Numbered from the stretch's first letter, positions 6,921-13,643 are shown. The stretch is DNA of 20,538 bases from JAIVGV01 sp045807785 (GCA_045807785.1 JBJMGS010000231.1:1-20538), one strand, 5' to 3'. Notes: a model not told the origin generated them from the sequence alone. A program made the numbers and translations.

Positions 6921-7445
6921 ATGAAACACTGGTTGTTACTCTTGGCATTTGCGATTTTGTGCGGCTTGACCGGTGCGAGCGGCCAAGGCAGGTCAACCGC
7001 CATTAACCCGGCGATTGATATGGAGGGCTACCTCCGTGTCTCCGCAGAGGCCGCGCGGCATCGGGAGACGCGTCGGCTCTCCGAAGAGGAGTTCATCCGG
7101 ATGAGTCGGGAGCCGGGGGTGATCATCCTGGACGCGCGGAGCAGCGAGAAATATGACGAGCTGCACATCAAAGGGGCGATCAACTTGAGCTTCCCCGACA
7201 TAGCGGTCGAGAGCCTCAGGCAGACGATCCCGGACAGGGACGCGCGCATCCTGATCTACTGCAACAACAACTTTCTGGGCGCGGAGAAGCCGTTCCCGAC
7301 GAAGCTCCCGACCGCCTCGTTGAACCTTTCTACCTACATCGCCCTCTACAGCTATGGCTACAGGAATGTTTATGAGTTAGGTCCGCTTATCGACGTGAAG
7401 ACTTCCAAACTGGAGTTGGTATCTTCCTCGCCCGGCGGGCAGTAG
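6921..7445 (+). CDS. Exported rhodanese-like domain protein
   Basis: This 174-residue protein has an N-terminal signal peptide (MKHWLLLLAFAILCGLTGAS, cleavage near residue 21) and one rhodanese domain. The domain runs from RRLSEEEFIRM through VIILDARSSEKYDELHIKGA (67-86) to the active loop YCNNNFLGAE with C114 as the candidate sulfur-accepting cysteine. A hydrophilic insert (KPFPTKLPTASLNLS) follows the catalytic cysteine, so the loop is longer than the six-residue loop of thiosulfate sulfurtransferases and the substrate is uncertain. It should act in the periplasm. GGGGGGACGAT gives a strong ribosome site before the ATG at 6921. It is the first of seven unrelated + strand genes separated by attC-like spacers and has no functional partner nearby. 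Confidence 0.82.
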   Translation: MKHWLLLLAFAILCGLTGASGQGRSTAINPAIDMEGYLRVSAEAARHRETRRLSEEEFIRMSREPGVIILDARSSEKYDELHIKGAINLSFPDIAVESLRQTIPDRDARILIYCNNNFLGAEKPFPTKLPTASLNLSTYIALYSYGYRNVYELGPLIDVKTSKLELVSSSPGGQ

Positions 7446-7453
7446 CCAAGGCG

Positions 7454-7533
7454 GCCTGACATCAAGTTTGAAGTGCAACACTGACTAAGACTCGTTGTAG
7501 CATTCCAGCGGCGGGTGATGCCGGGCGTTAGCT
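7454..7533 (+). repeat. attC-like site A (divergent)
   Basis: GCCTGAC (7454-7460), nine bases after the rhodanese stop, resembles the R'' box. GTTAGCT (7527-7533), before the amidohydrolase gene, resembles R' (one mismatch to GTTRRRY). The inner stem is weak. Its R' region GTTAGCTGAC (7527-7536) is the exact reverse complement of the R'' region of the next site (8581-8590), the relation expected of the two ends of one cassette. Confidence 0.4.
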
Positions 7534-7569
7534 GACGCCGATAGGTTGCACAGCACTGATCCTAAACTT

Positions 7570-8562
7570 ATGCGAATTAGTCTTTGTACCATCCTTTTGA
7601 TTCTATCGACCCTTCCAGTGACAGAGTCTGCGCCGGCGACGCAGATTCAGCAGGCGCCGGCCATCGACTACCACCAGCACTTGTTCAGTCCGGCCGCCGC
7701 AGCCCTCGTCACTGGTAATCCAAAGTCGCCGGGCATCGACGCGCGCAACCTTGTCGCACTCCTCGATTCAGCAGGCATTCGGCGCGCGCTCGTGCTGTCA
7801 GTGGCGTACACATGGGGCAAGGCAAGCCGCGCACCCGTCGAAAATGAATACGAGCATGTGAAGGCCGAGAACGACTGGACTGCGCAGCAGGTCGCGCAAT
7901 ACCCAGACCGATTGCGCGCATTCTGCAGCTTCAACCCGCTGAAACCGTACGCGCTTGAGGAGCTGGCGCGCTGCAGCAAAGATCGGCAGCTGCACTTTGG
8001 GCTGAAGCTTCACTTCGGCAATTCCGATGTTGATCTCGATAATCCGAATGACGTGGCGCAAGTCAAGAAGGTCTTCAGGGCTGCGAACGGTTATCACATG
8101 CCGATTGTGGTGCACCTGCGCACGTCAATCGATAACCAGCGGAAGTATGGGGCCGATGAGGCACATGTGTTTCTGAACGAGCTGCTCGCGGCGGCGCCAA
8201 ATGTGCCGGTGCAGATTGCGCACCTGGCCGGGGCGGGCGGTTTCGACGCGGCGACGGATGCGGCGCTCAGCGTGTTCACGGACGCGATCGCGAAGCATGA
8301 TTCGCGTATGAAGAACGTGTGGTTCGACGTGAGCGTAGTGGTGCGACCAAACATGCTGCCGGATGAGTTGCAGCATATCGCTACGCGCATCCGCCAAATC
8401 GGCGTCAAGCGGGTACTCTACGGCTCGGATGCGGCCGCGAGCCCGCTCGCGTACCCCAAGGCAGGGTGGGCTGCGTTCCAACGAGTCCCGTTGACCAACG
8501 CCGAGCTCCGCGTCATCGCGAACAATATCGCCCCGTACATGCGTGACTTCGCAGTGCGATAA
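7570..8562 (+). CDS. Exported amidohydrolase (Amidohydrolase_2 type, TIM barrel)
   Basis: This 330-residue metal-dependent hydrolase or decarboxylase-fold protein has a signal peptide (MRISLCTILLILSTLPVTES). Metal-site elements appear in the usual barrel order: H35-x-H37 in DYHQHLF, the lysine strand FGLKLHFG, IVVHLRTS, the histidine in VQIAHLAGAGG and the aspartate in VLYGSDAAA. This is the layout of PF04909, whose members act on diverse lactones and carboxylates; the substrate is unknown. A TTG at 7546 gives eight more codons, but the ATG at 7570 begins the signal peptide, so I prefer it. Base composition is visibly less GC-biased than in the genes left of 6700. It sits between attC-like sites A and B and looks like a single-gene cassette. 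Confidence 0.82.
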   Translation: MRISLCTILLILSTLPVTESAPATQIQQAPAIDYHQHLFSPAAAALVTGNPKSPGIDARNLVALLDSAGIRRALVLSVAYTWGKASRAPVENEYEHVKAENDWTAQQVAQYPDRLRAFCSFNPLKPYALEELARCSKDRQLHFGLKLHFGNSDVDLDNPNDVAQVKKVFRAANGYHMPIVVHLRTSIDNQRKYGADEAHVFLNELLAAAPNVPVQIAHLAGAGGFDAATDAALSVFTDAIAKHDSRMKNVWFDVSVVVRPNMLPDELQHIATRIRQIGVKRVLYGSDAAASPLAYPKAGWAAFQRVPLTNAELRVIANNIAPYMRDFAVR

Positions 8563-8583
8563 TCCGAAAATCAGCTGGGTGTC

Positions 8584-8688
8584 AGCTAACAAATCGTTGG
8601 ACGCAAGCCGCGGTAGCGTATCTCTCAAGAAGCTTTTGTAAACGAAAGTTGGCGCTACCGCGCGGCCGCGTCCACTCAAGCATTTTGC
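8584..8688 (+). repeat. attC-like site B with a long foldable stem
   Basis: R''-like AGCTAAC (8584-8590) is followed after 7 nt by L'' TGGACGC (8598-8604) and CGCGGTAGCG (8609-8618). After a 34-nt variable centre come CGCTACCGCG (8653-8662) and L' GCGTCCA (8668-8674), both perfect complements. Then a 7-nt spacer leads to a degenerate R' ATTTTGC (8682-8688). Paired arms with symmetrical 7-nt gaps and small bulges are how attC sites fold. Total length is 105 bp, with orientation matching the + strand genes. Confidence 0.6.
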
Positions 8689-8730
8689 CGCCGGAATTGG
8701 AGCGTACCGCACCCATTTGATTTGAATCTG

Positions 8731-9438
8731 ATGAACCTCCTGGCCAACCTTGAACATCTCTACGATGAATGTAAGAGGAACCAATGGTTGCGCTACTTCG
8801 CCGTCTTTTGTCGCGTCGCCTTGGCCCTGGGGTTTATCCCTTCTGGCATAGTAAAAGTTATGGGAGAGCGGTTCACCGGGTTGCCCTCGAATCATCCACT
8901 GGGCCACTATTTCGACGCGTTATACCTGACCGGCTTTTACTACAGGTTTATCGGCGTAGGCCAGTTGACGGTGGCGCTGCTGTTGCTCATCCCGAGGACG
9001 GCGTTGCTGGGAGCGATTCTTTATTTCCCGATCATCTTCAACATTTGTGTGTTGGCCTATGCGACCCGCTTTGAAGGCACTCGCATCACGACGCTCATGG
9101 TGTTGGCCAACTTGTATCTGCTGTGTTGGGACTACGCGCGGCTGAAATACGTTCTGCCCTTTGCGTCATCGAGCGACGTCGGGACCACATCAAAGCAGAA
9201 GATGTCCCGCAAGTTTCCCTGGGTATTTTTTGGAGGCGTCGCCGCAGTCGTCGCCGCAGTGATCATCGTCAACGCTTTTGTGTACGACATCCGGCCTGGA
9301 AATTCTGAACTCGAGTGCACGAACGGATGCCGCAATAATGCTCGCCCCGAAGACTGCTTGCGCTTCTGCAATTGCATTTACAAAGAGGGCGACCCCTTGC
9401 ATCAGTGCCTGGAGCAATACGGAAAAAAGAAGGAATGA
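8731..9438 (+). CDS. DoxX-like membrane protein with C-terminal Cys-rich domain
   Basis: This 235-residue protein has four hydrophobic segments in its first half (near FCRVALALGFIPSGIVKVMG, VGQLTVALLLLIP, LLGAILYFPIIFNICVLAY and TLMVLANLYLLCW), arranged as in DoxX-superfamily proteins. A further helix (WVFFGGVAAVVAAVIIVNAF) follows, and then a short hydrophilic tail with six cysteines: CTNGC, DCLRFCNC and a final HQC. The tail probably faces the periplasm and may be disulfide-bonded or bind metal. I do not recognise this tail as a named domain. A TTG at 8722 adds three codons; I prefer the ATG at 8731. No strong Shine-Dalgarno is seen. It lies between attC-like sites B and C. Function is unknown. 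Confidence 0.7.
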   Translation: MNLLANLEHLYDECKRNQWLRYFAVFCRVALALGFIPSGIVKVMGERFTGLPSNHPLGHYFDALYLTGFYYRFIGVGQLTVALLLLIPRTALLGAILYFPIIFNICVLAYATRFEGTRITTLMVLANLYLLCWDYARLKYVLPFASSSDVGTTSKQKMSRKFPWVFFGGVAAVVAAVIIVNAFVYDIRPGNSELECTNGCRNNARPEDCLRFCNCIYKEGDPLHQCLEQYGKKKE

Positions 9439-9471
9439 CCCGCACGTCTGGGGCATACCTCATTCAGGGCA

Positions 9472-9577
9472 ACATAACAACTCGTCGGGCGCGAGCCGCG
9501 AGAGCGTGTTTCGTCACTTGATTCGTCCGGCGCTGCGTTCGTGAATTCGCACCGCCGCGTCAACTCGACCGTTGAGC
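9472..9577 (+). repeat. attC-like site C
   Basis: R''-like ACATAAC (9472-9478) follows the upstream stop by 33 bp, and a perfect R' GTTGAGC (9571-9577, GTTRRRY) precedes the next start. Just before R' is CAACTCGACC, close to the CAACTC-A-GC context of well-known attC 3' ends. It is 106 bp long and about 85% identical over its interior to site F (78 of 92 positions by my count), with identical spacing. Confidence 0.65.
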
Positions 9578-9604
9578 GCTAACCATACGAGGTGAAGCGA
9601 GAAC

Positions 9605-10927
9605 ATGTCGAACAGCTTCCGCCACACAGTGCTGAGCCTGCTGGCCGGTGTGACCCTCTTCGCCGGCCAAGCATCTGCCCAGACGTTCGAGTTCCTGACC
9701 TATACGCCACCGAGCGGTTGGGTCAATCAGGCGTTACCGGATGGGATCGCATACCGGCGCCCGAGCGGGATCGGGCTGATCACTTTCTACGCGAGCTACG
9801 CGGCGACCGGCCCCGCCGCCGACGAGTTCGTCCGGATGTGGCGTGCGCGCGTCGAGCCGACTCTGCCCGGGCCGGCACCGCAACCGCAGCTTCAGCGCGA
9901 GGGCGATTATGTGGTGGCTGCGGGTAGCCGGCGGGTGGACGCTCAGGGCACGTTGACGACGATCACGCTCGCCGCCATCGTGGGGCGGGGTCGTGCCATC
10001 GGTGTGCTGACCCTGGTCGCCGGAGACGATGCCCTGCGCGAGGTCAACGCGTTCTTAGGTAGCCTGAACATCACGCCGGGTCAGCCCGGTGCCGCGGCGC
10101 CAGTGCCCGGCTCGGCTCCGGCCGGCGACATCGAGGTCGAGTTCGACGTGCCGCCCGGTTACGCCGCGCGACGGGAGGGGCGCATGGTCGTGCTGACCCC
10201 GACGACGATTGACGAGAAGACGCCGTGCGCCTATGGCGTCAGCCCGGCTCGCCCTTCGAGCGGCACACTCGACGCAGACGCCCGGGCCGCCCTCCTCGAA
10301 GCGCTACCAGGTTGGCAACTCAAGAGCGATGACTACAACGCGCTGCGAGGCACCGCGGGCGCCGGGTGGCCCTTCTTCTGGTTCCGCACCGATGTGCAAA
10401 GACTCGTCGGGGGAAGCTACGAGTACGCCGCAGCGATGACCATGGCGTTCCCGGCCGGGGCGGGGCGGGTGAACATCGTCTGGGGGGTCGGGAACCCGGC
10501 GCACTGCACGCTGGACGATCTCGCCTTCGCACGTCTCTTCTACAGCCTCCGCCCGCGCGGCTGGAGCTCGGACGGCGGCAAGGCGCTATCCCGAGACCTT
10601 CAGGGGACGTGGCGTAACAGCCAGCGCCTCGGCATCGCCCAGTACAAGTTCATGGCCGACGGCCGGTACGAGTTTGGTCTCGGGAGCGTCACGAGCATGG
10701 GGCTTTTCGAGAGGACGTCCTCCAGCGTTGCGGATGGGCGCTACGCGCTCCGCGGCGCCGAGCTGAGCGTCACCCCCGACCGTCGCGACCGTGGTGTCTC
10801 CAGATACCGCGTCCGCATCTACGACGAATTCGTCCGGGGGCGTTGGACGCGCGCGATGTCGCTGCTCGATGAGAGTGCGAACCCGGCGTTAGAAGTGCAG
10901 TACATGCGAGTCGAGGATTCCCGCTGA
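9605..10927 (+). CDS. Exported hypothetical protein with duplicated domain and C-terminal lipocalin-like region
   Basis: This 440-residue protein has a signal peptide (residues 1-25, ending GQASA). A first domain (about 30-155) starts YTPPSGW and contains GSRRVDAQG. A related second domain (about 175-320) starts FDVPPGY and contains CAYGVSP and GGSYEYAAAMTMAFP. The last 110 residues (LQGTWRNSQ, YKFMADGRYEFG, GRYALRGAELSVTP) look like the beta-barrel strands of lipocalin-like or DUF4923-type stress proteins. I recognise no catalytic motif. The start ATG at 9605 has GAGGTGA nine bases ahead. GC content and codon use are high, unlike the neighbouring cassettes, which suggests the genes of this block have mixed origins. 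It sits between attC-like sites C and D. Function unknown. Confidence 0.72.
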   Translation: MSNSFRHTVLSLLAGVTLFAGQASAQTFEFLTYTPPSGWVNQALPDGIAYRRPSGIGLITFYASYAATGPAADEFVRMWRARVEPTLPGPAPQPQLQREGDYVVAAGSRRVDAQGTLTTITLAAIVGRGRAIGVLTLVAGDDALREVNAFLGSLNITPGQPGAAAPVPGSAPAGDIEVEFDVPPGYAARREGRMVVLTPTTIDEKTPCAYGVSPARPSSGTLDADARAALLEALPGWQLKSDDYNALRGTAGAGWPFFWFRTDVQRLVGGSYEYAAAMTMAFPAGAGRVNIVWGVGNPAHCTLDDLAFARLFYSLRPRGWSSDGGKALSRDLQGTWRNSQRLGIAQYKFMADGRYEFGLGSVTSMGLFERTSSSVADGRYALRGAELSVTPDRRDRGVSRYRVRIYDEFVRGRWTRAMSLLDESANPALEVQYMRVEDSR

Positions 10928-10952
10928 CCTGCCTGAAGTTCTGATCCAAGCG

Positions 10953-11048
10953 GCCTAACGTTCGGCATGCCGCGGACTCGCGCCACAGCGTCGCTCTCAT
11001 GGACATTGCATGGACGCCCGCCGCTGATTTCTTTCAACTAGAAACTTT
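10953..11048 (+). repeat. attC-like site D (degenerate 3' end)
   Basis: A perfect R'' match, GCCTAAC (10953-10959), occurs 25 bp after the stop codon, followed by a small palindrome CGGCATGCCG (10963-10972). The far end reads CAACTAGAAAC and lacks a recognisable GTTRRRY, so the 3' boundary is approximate. It occupies the same place between genes as the better sites. Confidence 0.35.
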
Positions 11049-11060
11049 CGAGGTAACGCG

Positions 11061-11684
11061 ATGAGCAAAAAGGCAGACAAAGAGATCGTCGTCCCAATGA
11101 GCGTGGACGTTGACGGGGCTCCGACGTCCTACGGCCCGGATGATAAGAAGGCTCTGGACTTTGAACTCAATGCCCACGTGGGTGCAAAAAGGTCAGGGGC
11201 AATCGTCGGATATCTCATCGACAAGAATGGGAAACCCATCATTCAAGGGGCAAACGATCCCGCCCCCGGCTTCTACATTTCGACGACCGCTTACCACGAC
11301 ATCAACAATCCCAACAAGTCCGATCCGCGGCGGTACGTGAATGCATCGGAGATCAACTACACAGTGCTCGCCACTAGCGCCAAAACCAAGGGCGTTGAGA
11401 CCGGCGACTTCTGCGTCGTTCACGCTGTTAAGAAGAAGACGACGGTCTTCGCAATTGTCGGCGATACCGGGCATAGCAGCGGGGCCGAGGGTTCTCTGGC
11501 ACTCCTTCAGCGGCTGGGATTCAAAGTGAAGAGCGGAAAGAGTGTGGACGAAAAGATCACGGACATCGTCGTGCGTTACTTTGCCAAATCGAACCCATCG
11601 AAGCGGTTCTTCTTCAAACAAGCCGACCTGGATACTGCCGCGACGGCGCTAGACCTCGACACCGATTTCTCCGACTTTCACTAG
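11061..11684 (+). CDS. Glycoside hydrolase family 75-like (chitosanase-fold) protein
   Basis: This is a 207-residue protein. The core contains MSVDVDGAPTSYGPDDKKAL (13-32), where the family shows D-x-DG and a proline-Asp-Asp turn, then DPAPGFYISTTAYHD, DPRRYVNASEINYTVL, GDFCVVHAV, VFAIVGDTGHSSGAEGSLAL and LLQRLGF. The pattern of a D-x-DG strand, a PG-(F/Y)-Y-(I/V)-STTA strand and a G-D-x-G/EGS loop is that of fungal and bacterial GH75 endo-chitosanases. Chitosanases are normally secreted, but no signal peptide is present here, so it may be intracellular, delivered by another route, or have another substrate. GAGG precedes the ATG at 11061. It sits between attC-like sites D and E. Family call is by motif recall only. 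Confidence 0.65.
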   Translation: MSKKADKEIVVPMSVDVDGAPTSYGPDDKKALDFELNAHVGAKRSGAIVGYLIDKNGKPIIQGANDPAPGFYISTTAYHDINNPNKSDPRRYVNASEINYTVLATSAKTKGVETGDFCVVHAVKKKTTVFAIVGDTGHSSGAEGSLALLQRLGFKVKSGKSVDEKITDIVVRYFAKSNPSKRFFFKQADLDTAATALDLDTDFSDFH

Positions 11685-11727
11685 TGTGACAAGCGATTGA
11701 CTGGCTCAAGACGGCGGCATGGGTTGC

Positions 11728-11852
11728 ACCCAACAACTCATTGAACCGGAGCACAGGATAGCGCGACTTTCATCATTCTTCCTCGCGCTCAAGGGGAATG
11801 CTGCTCGCCCGCGCCCGGTTGATTCGGGCGGCGACCTCTCCTTCAGTTAAGG
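11728..11852 (+). repeat. attC-like site E
   Basis: A perfect R'' match ACCCAAC (11728-11734) is followed by AACTCATTGAACCGGAGC, a wording shared with site G. A partly matching arm CCGGTT (11815-11820) pairs with AACCGG (11744-11749). An inner GCGCGA/TCGCGC pair lies at 11761-11766 and 11784-11789. The R'-like box is GTTAAGG (11846-11852, one mismatch). That box also supplies the AAGGA ribosome site for the next gene, whose ATG is at 11861. Confidence 0.45.
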
Positions 11853-11860
11853 ACCTAACC

Positions 11861-12787
11861 ATGCGAGTTTTGATTGCGACCCTGATGCTCGTGGTAACGG
11901 CCACAGCCTTGTCGGCGCAGGCGCTTGAGCCCGACTTCGTTTACGGACGTGATTACACGTTCGAGCGGATGGCGGCCACGCGGGCTGTTCACGACGCCGA
12001 GGACAAAGGCACGATCCGCCTGGTGGCTTACGTCTATCGTCCCATCAAGAATGATCGGCACGAGGTTGTGCTGTTCAGCCACGGCTCGACCGGCGGCATG
12101 ATTCGTTCGCCGCAGGAACCGGGCGGCACGCCGCCGCCCTCCGTCATTCGGTTTTTTATCTCACGCGGGTACACGCTCGTGGCCCCGACGCGTCGTGGGC
12201 GCGGCGAGTCGAGCGGCACCTACGTCGAGGAATGTGCGTATTACTTAGGTCAATGTACTCTGGCAGAGCAGGCGGCGCTCACCGACCGAGGGCTCCGCGA
12301 AGCCATCCTGGACAGCAACGCGGTCATCGATCAGTTGATCCTGGGACGACTCGTTTCCCGGCAAGCGAAAATCCTGCTCGGCGGCATCTCGCGCGGTGGT
12401 TTTCTGTCCTTAATGATCGCGGGTGAGCGGCCCGCGCTCGTGAAAGGTGTGATCAACTTCGTGGGCGGGTGGCTTTCGGTCAGCGACAAATATCCGCCTG
12501 CCGACAACAAGCTGCGGCTGGACGCCCAGACGGTGCTGCTCAAGCGCGCCGGTAAACGAGCGACGTCGCCCACGGTCTGGATTTATGCCGCCCGCGATCC
12601 CTACTACGCTGAAGCCACTTCGCGGGGCGAGTTTTTCCGGACGTGGCGTGAGGCCGGCGGGCAGGGCGAGTACTTTTATGTCACCGAGCACTCGCTGCCG
12701 ATCGGTCATGATGTGGCAACCAATGCGGCATTATGGGAGAGCACGGTAGATGACTTCCTGAAGAGAATCGATCCGGTGAGACATTAA
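11861..12787 (+). CDS. Exported alpha/beta-hydrolase (dienelactone hydrolase/peptidase-like)
   Basis: This 308-residue protein has a signal peptide (MRVLIATLMLVVTATALSAQ). The alpha/beta-hydrolase fold is shown by VVLFSHGSTGG (oxyanion strand, 69-79), PTRRGRGESSG (109-119), the nucleophile elbow GGISRGG with S177, the acid D246 in YAARDPYY and H283 in LPIGHD. A complete Ser-Asp-His triad is therefore present, and an esterase or peptidase of the periplasm is likely; the substrate is unknown. The frame extends back to 11798, but the ATG at 11861 begins the signal peptide and has AAGGA eight bases ahead. It lies between attC-like sites E and F. Cys125 and Cys132 flank a loop that could be disulfide-linked. 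Confidence 0.82.
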   Translation: MRVLIATLMLVVTATALSAQALEPDFVYGRDYTFERMAATRAVHDAEDKGTIRLVAYVYRPIKNDRHEVVLFSHGSTGGMIRSPQEPGGTPPPSVIRFFISRGYTLVAPTRRGRGESSGTYVEECAYYLGQCTLAEQAALTDRGLREAILDSNAVIDQLILGRLVSRQAKILLGGISRGGFLSLMIAGERPALVKGVINFVGGWLSVSDKYPPADNKLRLDAQTVLLKRAGKRATSPTVWIYAARDPYYAEATSRGEFFRTWREAGGQGEYFYVTEHSLPIGHDVATNAALWESTVDDFLKRIDPVRH

Positions 12788-12831
12788 CGCCCGGCTTAAA
12801 TATATCCGTGACAAAGTGGGCGACAGTCGCC

Positions 12832-12937
12832 GCCTGACAAATCGTCGGGCGCGAGCGTCGGGAGGGTGTTTCGTCACTTAATTCGTCCGGCGATGTTTGA
12901 TTGAATTCGCACCGCCGCACCAACTCTACCGTTAGAT
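12832..12937 (+). repeat. attC-like site F
   Basis: R''-like GCCTGAC (12832-12838) and a perfect R' GTTAGAT (12931-12937) bound a 106-bp element. The 3' end CAACTCTACCGTTAGATGGC is very close to the classical aadA-type attC end. The interior is about 85% identical to site C with no length difference. The R' region GTTAGATGGC (12931-12940) is the exact reverse complement of 13535-13544 behind the next gene. Confidence 0.68.
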
Positions 12938-12985
12938 GGCTACCAGAGACGATTGGTTAAGATTAAAGCGAGAGGGTTAAGTGAG

Positions 12986-13522
12986 ATGAAATCACAACGC
13001 CTGCTGCTTGTAGCTGGGGTGTTGGCGGCAATGGTGCTTCCTAATATTGCCGGGTGCGCGGGTACAGCGCCGTCCGATGGTACTCAATCAGGGCCGGCTC
13101 AGCCGACGCCCAAACTTATCTCTACGTCTGACCTGAAGTGCCTTCGTTGGATTGAGGGGACGTGGCGCGGGACAGGCGACGTCGAGAAACCCTTTTTCGA
13201 GCGTTATCATTTTGAGAACGACTCAACGCTTGTCGTCGAAAGCTTCTCTGAGGCAAGCTTAAGTAAAGTAGATGAAGTTACGCGATTTGAACTGAGGGAT
13301 GGACAGTTAAGTAATTCGGGCGAAGGGGCGCGTTGGGTCGCCACTCAGCTTGATGAGAACTCGATCACATTCGAGCCGGTAACTCGCGCACGTAATACAT
13401 TCCGTTGGGAGAGGCAATCGGAGAACCTTTGGAAAGCGGTGTTACAGTGGCCTACCACCGGAGATACTCCGGCCAAGCAGAAGGTTTATCAAATGGAACG
13501 ATTGCCTTCACCAACACAGTAG
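12986..13522 (+). CDS. Small lipoprotein with DUF6265-like domain
   Basis: This 178-residue protein has a lipoprotein signal (MKSQRLLLVAGVLAAMVLPN followed by IAGC), with C24 as the lipidated cysteine, then a Ser/Pro-rich linker and a beta-rich domain starting LKCLRWIEGTWRGTG. The W-x-x-GTW-x-G start, the later ERYHFENDSTLVVESFSE and the final KVYQMER strand recall the small lipocalin-like DUF6265 family; no ligand is known. A TTG at 12953 gives eleven more codons, but the ATG at 12986 starts the signal. GAGAGGG upstream is a fair ribosome site. Its GC content is clearly lower than that of the flanking chromosome. It is bounded by site F and site G, whose boxes are complementary over 10 bp, so it is the best-defined cassette in the block. 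Confidence 0.72.
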   Translation: MKSQRLLLVAGVLAAMVLPNIAGCAGTAPSDGTQSGPAQPTPKLISTSDLKCLRWIEGTWRGTGDVEKPFFERYHFENDSTLVVESFSEASLSKVDEVTRFELRDGQLSNSGEGARWVATQLDENSITFEPVTRARNTFRWERQSENLWKAVLQWPTTGDTPAKQKVYQMERLPSPTQ

Positions 13523-13537
13523 TCAGTCCAGGCCGCC

Positions 13538-13635
13538 ATCTAACCACTCATTCAACCCGAGACCGCGACAGCACTCTTTTAATCATCTCTCCTTTCGCTG
13601 TGGATTGAAGTCTGCATGAGCGGGCCGGGTTAATT
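13538..13635 (+). repeat. attC-like site G (last of the block)
   Basis: A perfect R'' ATCTAAC (13538-13544) lies 15 bp after the lipoprotein stop and is followed by CACTCATTCAACCCGAG, similar to site E. An R'-like GTTAATT (13629-13635) ends it with one mismatch. CGACAGC and GCTGTGG inside are partly complementary. The following terminator and a minus-strand gene mark the end of the collinear block. Confidence 0.45.
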
Positions 13636-13643
13636 ATCGTTAT

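Noticed and set aside
9472..9577. Insertion sequence remnant
   Set aside because: No terminal inverted repeats, target duplication or transposase; the copy at 12832 follows a gene stop in the same way.
6837..13640. Ordinary operon of exported enzymes
   Set aside because: Spacers of 120-210 bp with shared structured elements, unrelated products and uneven composition do not fit one co-transcribed pathway.
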